A stretch of 6,228 nucleotides of DNA from Sediminibacterium sp. (GTDB taxonomy: Bacteria > Bacteroidota > Bacteroidia > Chitinophagales > Chitinophagaceae), in the NCBI GenBank assembly GCA_028288645.1, contig JAQBNJ010000105.1, positions 1-6,228 on the forward strand. Direction: 5' to 3'. Positions 1 to 5,605 of this stretch are shown here, in pieces; the first letter of the stretch is position 1, and each line of letters begins with the position of its first letter. The translations under genes and the position numbers were made by a program. The notes beneath the pieces are model-generated. The model ran no database searches. It was not told where the DNA came from and was given only the letters and a program-made list of their open reading frames with translations.

Positions 1-578
1 CGGCTCCTTATGTGAAACCAGTAGTGGTGAAAGGCCCACCGGCCCCACCCGTTAAACCCATAAAAAAAACCCCCGAACCCATCAAAGACGTGAAAGTGCC
101 GAAGATCAATACGAAGACGAGTGTGCCATATAAGCCCGGATATACCCAGTTAGAAAAAAGAGCAGATGCAGGAAGAACCAATGGCGATCCTTTGGTAAAA
201 TACAGCGACAACGATTTGAACGAATTCCGCGATTTGATCGGGAAGAAACTGGAAGCCGCTAAAAAAGAGTTGGCTTATTTGCAGGGATTAATTACCCGTA
301 AAGATGAAATGGGTGGTGATAATGATGATGCCCGCTACATGACCATGGAAGATGGCAGTATGAGCATGGAAAGAGAGCAGTTGAGCCAGATGGCCAGCCG
401 CCAGATCACTTATATTGATCACCTCGAAAAAGCGATGATGCGTATCGAGAACAAAACCTACGGTATTTGCCGTGTTACAGGAAAACTGATCGATAAGGCC
501 CGTTTACGCGCAGTGCCTCATGCTACACTGAGCCTTGAAGCAAAGCTTGGTTTAGTAAAGCCGACTGCTGAACAATAA
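1..578 (+). CDS. TraR/DksA-family protein with degenerate zinc finger, 5' partial
   Basis: The reading frame is open to the left edge (codons for A-P-Y precede a GTG at 12), so the true start is probably outside the window; 188 residues follow that GTG. Residues 1-60, counted from the GTG, are Lys/Pro-rich and look disordered. About 64-145 form a helical hairpin with an acidic turn (GGDNDDARY, 101-109), as in the DksA coiled coil. Residues 148-180 match the DksA C-terminal region (KTYGIC, GKLIDKARLRAVPHA). Only one of the four zinc-ligand cysteines remains (C153); the other positions are T156, S174 and A177. E. coli DksA binds RNA polymerase through its secondary channel with ppGpp. A similar role here is inference, since the acidic tip is not the exact DxxDxA motif. 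It ends with TAA ahead of a terminator and converges on the ABC exporter. Confidence 0.88.
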   Translation, partial: APYVKPVVVKGPPAPPVKPIKKTPEPIKDVKVPKINTKTSVPYKPGYTQLEKRADAGRTNGDPLVKYSDNDLNEFRDLIGKKLEAAKKELAYLQGLITRKDEMGGDNDDARYMTMEDGSMSMEREQLSQMASRQITYIDHLEKAMMRIENKTYGICRVTGKLIDKARLRAVPHATLSLEAKLGLVKPTAEQ

Positions 579-603
579 TTGATAGAGTAACATCCCTATA
601 AAG

Positions 604-631
604 AAAAGGCCGCTTGATTGCGGTCTTTTTT
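604..631 (+). terminator. rho-independent terminator of the DksA-like gene, probably bidirectional
   Basis: The stem AAAGGCCGC / GCGGTCTTT (one G-T pair) closes a six-base loop and is followed by a run of T. It lies 26 bases after the TAA at 576-578. Read on the minus strand the stem is followed by TTTTCTTT, so it may also stop transcripts from the convergent ABC exporter gene. Confidence 0.85.
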
Positions 632-641
632 AGTTTGCGCC

Positions 642-663
642 GGATTTGTGTCCTCACAAATCC
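642..663. repeat. perfect small palindrome H1 with TCCT loop
   Basis: GGATTTGTG and CACAAATCC form a perfect 9-bp stem around the loop TCCT. It has no T-run and sits after the terminator, so it is not itself a standard terminator. Its core TTGTGTCCTCACAA recurs in reverse complement in the palindrome at 757-776. The form resembles REP-type palindromes; that comparison is inference. Confidence 0.7.
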
Positions 664-665
664 TC

Positions 666-830
666 TTTGAATATTGAACACTGAGCAAGGAATTTTGAAT
701 GTTGAAATGTGACCACCGTTCCTTATCGCTTAATAATCAATGCGGGATTACGAATGTGGTTGTGAGGACACAACCATGGCGGCGCCCAGTTCAACATTCA
801 AAATTCCTTGTTCAATGTTCACCATTCGCC
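666..830. repeat. long inverted repeat with heptamer-built arms (element 1)
   Basis: The left arm (666-714) reads as seven in-phase heptamers: TTTGAAT, ATTGAAC, ACTGAGC, AAGGAAT, TTTGAAT, GTTGAAA, TGTGACC. The right arm (789-830), reverse complemented, reads GGCGAAT, GGTGAAC, ATTGAAC, AAGGAAT, TTTGAAT, GTTGAAC. Positions 675-706 and 790-821 are complementary at 30 of 32 bases. The odd unit AAGGAAT has the same place in both arms, so the arms are copies of each other rather than chance low complexity. The right arm ends on the base before the exporter's stop codon. The 74-base interior holds palindrome H2 and the core ATGCGGGATTACGAAT (740-755). Together with the terminator and H1 it fills the 252-base convergent spacer; no gene is seen there. 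Confidence 0.85.
757..776. repeat. perfect small palindrome H2 with AGGA loop
   Basis: TGGTTGTG and CACAACCA form a perfect 8-bp stem around AGGA. The core TTGTGAGGACACAA is the exact reverse complement of the core of H1 at 642-663, so the two four-base loops are complementary. H2 lies inside the loop of element 1 while H1 lies outside it. Confidence 0.7.
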
Positions 831-2651
831 TCATTTCACTTCCTGCATATCCACCAACCTCCGGTAAATCCCATTCTGCACCAGCAACTGGTCATGCGTT
901 CCTCTTTCAGCGATCTCGCCTTTTTGCAGAACGATGATCTCATCTGCATGACGGATAGTAGATAAACGGTGAGCGATCACCAGGGATGTTCTGTTCTGCA
1001 TCATATTATTGATCGCATCCTGAACAAGCCTTTCGCTTTCAGTATCGAGTGATGAAGTGGCTTCATCCAGAATTAAAATAGGAGGGTTTTTCAAAACGGC
1101 CCTGGCGATGGTCAATCTTTGTCTTTCGCCACCGCTTAATTTACTTCCACGATCGCCGATATTGGAATCGAAACCTTCTTCCTTATGATTGATGAATTGT
1201 AGAGCATTGGCTACTGTTGCTGCGTGTTCAATATCTTTTGCAGAAACATTGTCAACACCCAATGCAATATTATTCGCGATCGTATCATTGAATAGGATTG
1301 GCTCCTGCGTTACAATACCCATCAAAGACCTTACCGAATGAAGCGAATAATTTTTGATGTTTACGCCATCGATCAACAACTCACCGGTTGATACATCATG
1401 AAAACGAGGAACCAAATCAGCCAGGGAACTTTTACCTGCGCCTGATGAACCAACCAATGCTATGGTCTTTCCTTTTTCAATGATCAGGTTGATGTTTTTT
1501 AAAATGACCTTATCATCATAAGCAAAAGATACATTTCTGAACTCGATACTGTGATGGAAGCCCGGGATCGTTTTTGCATCAGGTGGATCAGTAACCGTTA
1601 CCGGCGCCTGTAATATTTCTTCAATACGCTGAATAGCTGCACTTCCGCGTTGCGCGTTGTAAAAAGCTGTAGATAGTGATTTCGCGGGATTGATGATCTG
1701 CGTAAAGAAAACAATATAGGTGATAAAACTATCCGCACTTAATGCTACTTCCTTACTCAAAACCAGTTTGCCACCAAACCATAATATGCAGGACAAAACC
1801 AACACGCCCATGAACTCCGACATAGGGGAAGCCAGGTCGCGGCGGAAATTCATTTTGTTGCGGATATGGTTCAGCTTATTGTTTGTCTGGAAGAATTTGC
1901 TGCGCAATATTTTCTCCGCATTAAATGCTTTGATCACACGCAGTCCACCCAATGTTTCGTCAAGGATCGACATCAATGTGCCCAGTTGTTCCTGCGAAGC
2001 AGTGGATTGCTTTTTTAAGGAACGGCTCACTCTTCCGATAATAAAACCGGTTAGCGGAAGGAGTACTAATAAAAACAAAGAAAGCGCAGGACTCAGGTAT
2101 ACCAACGAAACCAAAATGATCAGGATGTTCAATGGATCCCGTATCAATCCTTCCAATGTACTCATCACGCTCCATTCCACTTCGTTTGCATCATTGCTCA
2201 TACGACTGATGATATCGCCTTTGCGTTGCTCAGTAAAAAAACCAATGGGTAATTCCAGTATTTTAGCATACAGGTCGGAACGCAGTTTCGTCATTACATA
2301 ATTGCGCATAGGTGCCAACACACGGAACGAGAGATAGGTGAACAGGTTTTTGAAAAAGATGGAAATAATAATGATCACACAAATGGCGCCTAAAGCATAC
2401 ACAGCGCCATGTTGCTGAATTAGTTTGCCGATCATGTATTTCAGGCTATCCAATAGTCCTGTCGCCGTAAAATGCCATTCGGGCCGAACATCATTGAATT
2501 TCTCTTTTCCAAACAACATCTGTAGAAAAGGGGCCAGCATGGCCAGCGAAACCAATGAGAAAATGATGGATAAGATATTGAACAACAGGTACAGAACTAT
2601 GTTCCGCTTCTGGCTCCTGAGGTAAAAGAGTATTCTCGAAAATCGCTTCAT
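831..2651 (-). CDS. MsbA-like ABC exporter, fused permease and ATPase
   Basis: This is a 606-residue half-transporter that would work as an inner-membrane homodimer. The membrane domain (about 1-330) has hydrophobic segments near 17-45, 84-108, 172-207 and 280-320, and the coupling motif ELPIGFFTEQRKGDIISRM (133-151). The nucleotide-binding domain (about 368-604) is complete: Walker A GSSGAGKS 401-408, Q-loop Q449 in VTQEPILF, signature LSGGE 505-509, Walker B ILILDE 525-530, D-loop SSLD 533-536 and H-loop H561. Length and order fit the MsbA/lipid exporter group, whose E. coli member flips lipid A. Lipid export is plausible, but the substrate cannot be read from sequence and other multidrug-type exporters look alike, so no symbol is given. 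The ATG at 2651 has a promoter-like site 25 bases upstream and no Shine-Dalgarno. It appears monocistronic. Confidence 0.95.
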   Translation of the reverse strand: MKRFSRILFYLRSQKRNIVLYLLFNILSIIFSLVSLAMLAPFLQMLFGKEKFNDVRPEWHFTATGLLDSLKYMIGKLIQQHGAVYALGAICVIIIISIFFKNLFTYLSFRVLAPMRNYVMTKLRSDLYAKILELPIGFFTEQRKGDIISRMSNDANEVEWSVMSTLEGLIRDPLNILIILVSLVYLSPALSLFLLVLLPLTGFIIGRVSRSLKKQSTASQEQLGTLMSILDETLGGLRVIKAFNAEKILRSKFFQTNNKLNHIRNKMNFRRDLASPMSEFMGVLVLSCILWFGGKLVLSKEVALSADSFITYIVFFTQIINPAKSLSTAFYNAQRGSAAIQRIEEILQAPVTVTDPPDAKTIPGFHHSIEFRNVSFAYDDKVILKNINLIIEKGKTIALVGSSGAGKSSLADLVPRFHDVSTGELLIDGVNIKNYSLHSVRSLMGIVTQEPILFNDTIANNIALGVDNVSAKDIEHAATVANALQFINHKEEGFDSNIGDRGSKLSGGERQRLTIARAVLKNPPILILDEATSSLDTESERLVQDAINNMMQNRTSLVIAHRLSTIRHADEIIVLQKGEIAERGTHDQLLVQNGIYRRLVDMQEVK

Positions 2652-2676
2652 AAAGGATAAAACACTTAAAACGCAG

Positions 2677-2705
2677 CAAAGTAAGTAAATTTGCCATCAA
2701 TCAAA
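2677..2705 (-). promoter_or_regulatory. probable promoter of the ABC exporter gene
   Basis: On the minus strand TTTG (2702-2705) is separated by 17 bases from TTACTTTG (2677-2684). The latter is one base off the Bacteroidota -7 consensus TAnnTTTG. The -7 box ends 25 bases before the ATG. It sits beside the rbfA -7 box on the other strand, so the two polymerases would compete for the same site. Confidence 0.5.
2686..2693 (+). promoter_or_regulatory. probable -7 box of the rbfA promoter
   Basis: TAAATTTG is an exact match to the Bacteroidota -7 consensus TAnnTTTG. It ends 21 bases before the rbfA ATG, implying a leader of roughly 15 bases. I see no clear TTG at the -33 position. Confidence 0.55.
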
Positions 2706-2714
2706 TGTTAGAAT

Positions 2715-3086
2715 ATGGAGGAGGGAAAACGCCAGAGACAAGTGGCAGGCGCATTGCAGGAAGAGTTGAATGATATTTTCAGGCGGTTAGGCCTTGGTAT
2801 GATAGATGGCGGAATGGTATCCATTTCATCCATAAAAGTTACGCCCGACCTGCTCGAGGCGCGGATCTATCTCAGCCTTTTCCAGGTGAAAGATGTAAAT
2901 GCGACCATGAAAACGATCGAATCACGTGCCTGGGAAATCAAAAAAGAACTCGCCGGCCGCGTTAAACACCAACTGCGCCGGATACCTGTATTGCATTTTT
3001 ATCACGACGATACGCTGGATTATGTGTTTAAGATGGAGGAGATCTTTAAGGATATTAATAAAGACAAGCCGACGGAAGAAGAGTGA
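2715..3086 (+). CDS. rbfA: 30S ribosome-binding factor RbfA
   Basis: This 123-residue protein matches the RbfA family in length and layout. RbfA is a single KH-like domain that binds the immature 30S subunit near the 5' end of 16S rRNA and is needed for late maturation and cold growth. Family features seen are the N-terminal helix (QRQVAGALQEELNDIFRR), the strand segment SSIKVTPDLLEARIYLSLF (about 38-56), and the conserved end of the fold, LRRIPVLHFYHDDTLDYVFKMEEIF (about 86-110). The tail is charged (KDKPTEEE). The nearby ATG at 2705 is out of frame and soon hits a stop, which leaves 2715 as the start. There is no Shine-Dalgarno, as is usual in this phylum. It may be co-transcribed with the FtsX-type permease that follows 133 bases on. 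Confidence 0.94.
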   Translation: MEEGKRQRQVAGALQEELNDIFRRLGLGMIDGGMVSISSIKVTPDLLEARIYLSLFQVKDVNATMKTIESRAWEIKKELAGRVKHQLRRIPVLHFYHDDTLDYVFKMEEIFKDINKDKPTEEE

Positions 3087-3089
3087 GCC

Positions 3090-3193
3090 GGATGCTAGAT
3101 ACCGGATGCTAGATACTAGATACTGGATTCTGGATATTCATAGGCGAGCACCACGGCAACGATCCAACATCTAGTATCTAGCATCCAGCATCC
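3090..3193. repeat. inverted repeat with heptamer-built arms (element 2)
   Basis: The left arm is seven in-phase heptamers from 3090 to 3138: GGATGCT, AGATACC, GGATGCT, AGATACT, AGATACT, GGATTCT, GGATATT. The right arm (3159-3193), reverse complemented, gives GGATCGT-type units read outside in as GGATGCT, GGATGCT, AGATACT, AGATGTT, GGATCGT. Positions 3104-3121 and 3169-3186 are perfectly complementary over 18 bases, extending to 23 of 25. No T-run follows, so a standard terminator is unlikely. The element lies between two same-strand genes and would form a hairpin in any joint rbfA-permease transcript. Confidence 0.85.
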
Positions 3194-3219
3194 TGAACCA
3201 ACCAGTAAAACTCTAAACC

Positions 3220-4437
3220 TTGAACCTTCTTTTCGCCTGGCGATATTTCCGTTCAAACAAATCAACCAATGCCATCAATGTGATCGCATGGATCAGTGTG
3301 GCGGCTATAGGGGTGGGGAGTGCGGCGTTGATTGTTGTGTTGAGCGTGTTCTATGGTTTTGAGGACCTGGTGAAAGGATTGTATGCAGATTTTTATGCCG
3401 ACATGAGCATCGTTCCCGCCCGCGGAAAAACATTTCATCTCCCGGGTGAAAAAATACAGCAGGTAAAAAATACAAAAGGTGTTGCTGTCATCAGTTTCGT
3501 GGCGGAGGAAAAAGCTTTGCTTAGTGGTGGCCCTTTACAAACGATCGTATCATTAAAAGGGGTTGATGAGAATTATACTTCCATCAACCGGATGAATACC
3601 CCCAAACATATTGTTCGCGGCAAATTTGAATTGGGTACGGTTACCGATCCAAAACTAGTGGTAGGTGCGGGCATTGAAAATGCAGCGGGAGTGGATGTAG
3701 AAAAAGAATTGTATCCCGCAACGATCTATCTGCCTAATCGCAATGCAGCAAGACTGATCTCTGATGATGGATTGAATTCTTTCAGCGTTATCCCTTCCGG
3801 TACGTTTATGGTGCAGCAGGATTTTGATAACAAATATGTTTTCAGCAACCTCGCATTTGTAAAATATATGCTGAGCATGGGCGATGATGAATTCAGCGCT
3901 GTGGAAATGAAAGTTACTGATGATCCTAACAAGGTTAAAGAATTACTTCAAACCCAACTGGGCAAAGATTTCCTTGTAGAAACAAGGTATGAACAGAACC
4001 GGAGTTTATACGCAGTTATGCAAATAGAGAAATGGGTGATCTACGGAATTCTCTCACTGATATTGGTAGTAGCCGCATTCAATATGATCGGCGCACTAAC
4101 GATGCTGGTGTTGGAAAAACAAAAAGACATTGCCGTTCTCAAAGCCATGGGCGCCAATGATCAAATGGTTCAGCGGATCTTTTTAAGCGAAGGTCTATTA
4201 TTGGCCACTATCGGTGGTGGCGCAGGTATTTTACTCGCCACATTGATCTGCTGGTTACAATTGCAATTCAAACTGCTCAAACTTGGGGGCAATACTTTTA
4301 TTATCGATTACTATCCTGTAAAAATGGCTGCGGGTGATTATGTATTGGTAACGGCAACGATTGTTCTGATCGCCGTACTGGCTTCTTGGATCCCTTCGCG
4401 GAAAGCGAGTTTGCAGTTGTTCTCATTAAAGAGTTAA
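3220..4437 (+). CDS. FtsX-like ABC transporter permease, LolC/LolE type
   Basis: This 405-residue inner-membrane protein has the four-helix layout of lipoprotein-release permeases. Helix 1 is near 22-44 after the family-typical start (WRYFRSNKSTNAINVIAWIS). A large periplasmic domain (about 46-270) follows, then helices near 272-297, 320-345 and 373-390. The cytoplasmic loop EKQKDIAVLKAMGA (299-312) is the FtsX/MacB signature that contacts the ATPase, and the end WIPSRKAS (390-397) is also typical. In Gram-negative bacteria LolCDE releases lipoproteins from the inner membrane to LolA; that role is likely but not proven here. No ATPase partner is in the window. The start is TTG: an in-frame TAA at 3214-3216 rules out anything further upstream, and later starts would cut into helix 1. 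No promoter of the TAnnTTTG type is seen in the 133-base gap, so it probably depends on the rbfA transcript. Confidence 0.9.
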   Translation: MNLLFAWRYFRSNKSTNAINVIAWISVAAIGVGSAALIVVLSVFYGFEDLVKGLYADFYADMSIVPARGKTFHLPGEKIQQVKNTKGVAVISFVAEEKALLSGGPLQTIVSLKGVDENYTSINRMNTPKHIVRGKFELGTVTDPKLVVGAGIENAAGVDVEKELYPATIYLPNRNAARLISDDGLNSFSVIPSGTFMVQQDFDNKYVFSNLAFVKYMLSMGDDEFSAVEMKVTDDPNKVKELLQTQLGKDFLVETRYEQNRSLYAVMQIEKWVIYGILSLILVVAAFNMIGALTMLVLEKQKDIAVLKAMGANDQMVQRIFLSEGLLLATIGGGAGILLATLICWLQLQFKLLKLGGNTFIIDYYPVKMAAGDYVLVTATIVLIAVLASWIPSRKASLQLFSLKS

Positions 4438-4440
4438 ATA

Positions 4441-4519
4441 GCACGCGGATGACGCGAATTTGACTGATTCACACGGATCAGATCCGTTAATATCCGCCAA
4501 ATCCGCGTTATCCGCGTGC
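4441..4519. repeat. 79-base near-palindrome of GGAT words (element 3)
   Basis: Bases 4441 to 4519 pair in one ungapped register centred on 4480, with 31 of 39 positions Watson-Crick complementary. The outer ends (GCACGCGGAT / ATCCGCGTGC) and the centre (ACGGATC A GATCCGT) are perfect. GGAT-like words end at 4450, 4459, 4468 and 4478, so spacing is 9, 9 and 10, and the opposite arm has the same spacing. It begins three bases after the permease stop, between convergent genes, and could stabilise or end that mRNA. Similar CACGGATT-type repeats are, from memory, common between genes in this phylum. Confidence 0.8.
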
Positions 4520-4532
4520 CATTGTCCCCAAC

Positions 4533-4565
4533 AAAAAAAGGATTGCATTTTTAATGCAACCTTTT
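4533..4565 (-). terminator. bidirectional rho-independent terminator between permease and transketolase genes
   Basis: On the minus strand GGTTGCATT pairs with AATGCAATCC (one bulged base) around a three-base loop, followed by seven T. It lies 24 bases after the transketolase stop. On the plus strand the same stem is followed by TTTTC, so it can also act on the permease transcript, more weakly. Confidence 0.75.
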
Positions 4566-4589
4566 CAAATATATAAAGTCAAATACTTT

Positions 4590-5432
4590 TTAATAATCCC
4601 CCAGCGTCTCCGGCAACTGCGCCAGTGCTTTTGTCAACTGCTCATCATTGGGTGCTATACCGTGCCATTCGTGGCTGCCTTCCATAAAGTCTACACCATG
4701 GCCCATGCCTGTTTTCATTAAGATGCAGATAGGTTTTCCCTGGCCGGTCATTGATTTTGCTTTGTCTAATACTTTAACGGTATCATCCATATCATTTCCG
4801 TTCATTTCGAGTACGGACCAGTTGAAAGCTTCAATTTTTGCATGCAGGTTATCGAGTCCCATTACTTTTTTAGTAGGACCGTCGATTTGTTGCCCGTTCC
4901 AGTCGATCGTAGAAATTAAATTGTCTACTTTATGATGCGCGGCGAACATGATCGCTTCCCAGTTCTGTCCCTCATCCAGTTCTCCATCTCCATGCAGTGA
5001 AAAAACAAGATGGTTATCGCCGTTTAATTTTTTGGTCAGCGCTGCACCAATGGCAACGCTCATGCCCTGTCCTAATGAACCGCTGGCAACGCGCACACCC
5101 GGTAAATGTTCATGCGTAGTAGGGTGGCCCTGCAAGCGCGAATTGATCTTACGGAAACTGGCGAGTTCCTTCACATCAAAATAACCGGAACGTGCCAGTG
5201 CAGAATAATATACAGGAGAAATATGCCCATTGGATAAGAAGAAAAGGTCCTCATCTTTTCCATCCATTGAGAATTTTGCATCGTGTTTCATGATATGAAA
5301 GAAAAGCGCCGCAAAATAATCAGCGCAACCCAATGAACCACCGGGGTGGCCGCTTTGCACCCCATGAACCATTCTTACGATATCGCGCCTCATCTGGCTG
5401 GCGACATTTTGCAGATCCTGTATACTTGCCAT
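4590..5432 (-). CDS. transketolase N-terminal subunit (split transketolase)
   Basis: The protein covers only the thiamine-diphosphate-binding N-terminal third of transketolase, the usual size of this subunit (280 residues from 5432). Transketolase moves two-carbon units in the non-oxidative pentose phosphate pathway in the cytoplasm and needs a separate C-terminal subunit for the pyrimidine-binding half. Seen motifs: SGHPGGSLG (27-35), SNGHISPVYY (67-76), ASGSLGQG (116-123), the cofactor/metal motif starting GDGELDEG (148-155) and closing with DWNGQQ (177-182), and SHEWHG (253-258). An ATG at 5444 would add four residues. I prefer 5432 because MASIQDLQ aligns with the family start as I recall it and because the -7 box then lies 23 bases upstream, as for neighbouring genes. 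No C-terminal partner is downstream: a terminator and a convergent gene follow. Confidence 0.93.
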   Translation of the reverse strand: MASIQDLQNVASQMRRDIVRMVHGVQSGHPGGSLGCADYFAALFFHIMKHDAKFSMDGKDEDLFFLSNGHISPVYYSALARSGYFDVKELASFRKINSRLQGHPTTHEHLPGVRVASGSLGQGMSVAIGAALTKKLNGDNHLVFSLHGDGELDEGQNWEAIMFAAHHKVDNLISTIDWNGQQIDGPTKKVMGLDNLHAKIEAFNWSVLEMNGNDMDDTVKVLDKAKSMTGQGKPICILMKTGMGHGVDFMEGSHEWHGIAPNDEQLTKALAQLPETLGDY

Positions 5433-5455
5433 AGCAGTTATCATTTTTATGGCAG

Positions 5456-5463
5456 CGAAGATA
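5456..5463 (-). promoter_or_regulatory. possible -7 box of the transketolase gene
   Basis: On the minus strand TATCTTCG differs from TAnnTTTG at one base. It ends 23 bases before the ATG at 5432 but only 11 before the ATG at 5444. Its -33 region falls inside an arm of element 4, where no TTG is present, so the call is tentative. Confidence 0.35.
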
Positions 5464-5464
5464 A

Positions 5465-5570
5465 GGAGTTTGGGGTTTGTAGTTTGGGGTTTGTGGTTGG
5501 GGTTACTGGAATTCGTAGATCAATCCCGCATGAAACAACCACAAACTACAAACCCCAAACTCCAAACTAT
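5465..5570. repeat. inverted repeat with heptamer-built arms (element 4) in a divergent promoter region
   Basis: The left arm (5465-5499) reads GGAGTTT, GGGGTTT, GTAGTTT, GGGGTTT, GTGGTTG. The right arm (5536-5570), reverse complemented and read outside in, reads ATAGTTT, GGAGTTT, GGGGTTT, GTAGTTT, GTGGTTG. Positions 5465-5486 and 5542-5563 are perfectly complementary over 22 bases. The left arm then carries one extra heptamer (5486-5492) before pairing resumes with TGGTTG / CAACCA. The loop holds ATTCGTA (5511-5517) and ATCCCGCAT (5523-5531), the core also found in element 1. Unlike the others it lies upstream of both flanking genes, so termination cannot be its only role. The 161 bases between the ATG at 5444 and the frr start contain nothing else but the two promoter candidates. 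Confidence 0.85.
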
Positions 5571-5575
5571 TTTGC

Positions 5576-5583
5576 TATTTTCG
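5576..5583 (+). promoter_or_regulatory. possible -7 box of the frr promoter
   Basis: TATTTTCG is one base off TAnnTTTG and ends 22 bases before the frr ATG. It carries the same TTCG ending as the divergent transketolase box. The expected -33 region lies in the CA-rich right arm of element 4 and has no TTG. Confidence 0.4.
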
Positions 5584-5605
5584 CCACACTTTAAAATGCA
5601 ATCTT

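Noticed and set aside
12..14. GTG at 12 as the real start of the DksA-like gene
   Set aside because: The frame stays open to the window edge and family members have a longer Lys/Pro-rich head, so a start outside the window is more likely.
666..830. Insertion sequence or MITE with terminal inverted repeats
   Set aside because: No target-site duplication could be identified at the ends and no transposase is present; the heptamer structure of the arms is not typical of transposon ends.
699..965. Open frames on the plus strand over the DksA/exporter spacer (699-965, 740-937)
   Set aside because: They run through the inverted repeat and into the antisense of the exporter's ATPase domain; the products match nothing I recognise and no promoter is seen.
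1720..2301. 193-codon plus-strand frame inside the exporter gene
   Set aside because: It is fully antisense to the exporter's conserved membrane domain and its composition looks like a shadow frame.
3136..3142. ATTCATA in the loop of element 2 as a copy of the ATTCGTA core
   Set aside because: Only six of seven bases match, and the second half of the core (ATCCCGCAT) is absent, so chance explains it.
3090..3193. CRISPR-like array
   Set aside because: Repeat units are 7 bases with no spacers, and the arms are inverted; no cas genes are present.
4648..5184. Plus-strand frames antisense to the transketolase gene
   Set aside because: Shadow frames of a strongly conserved enzyme on the other strand.
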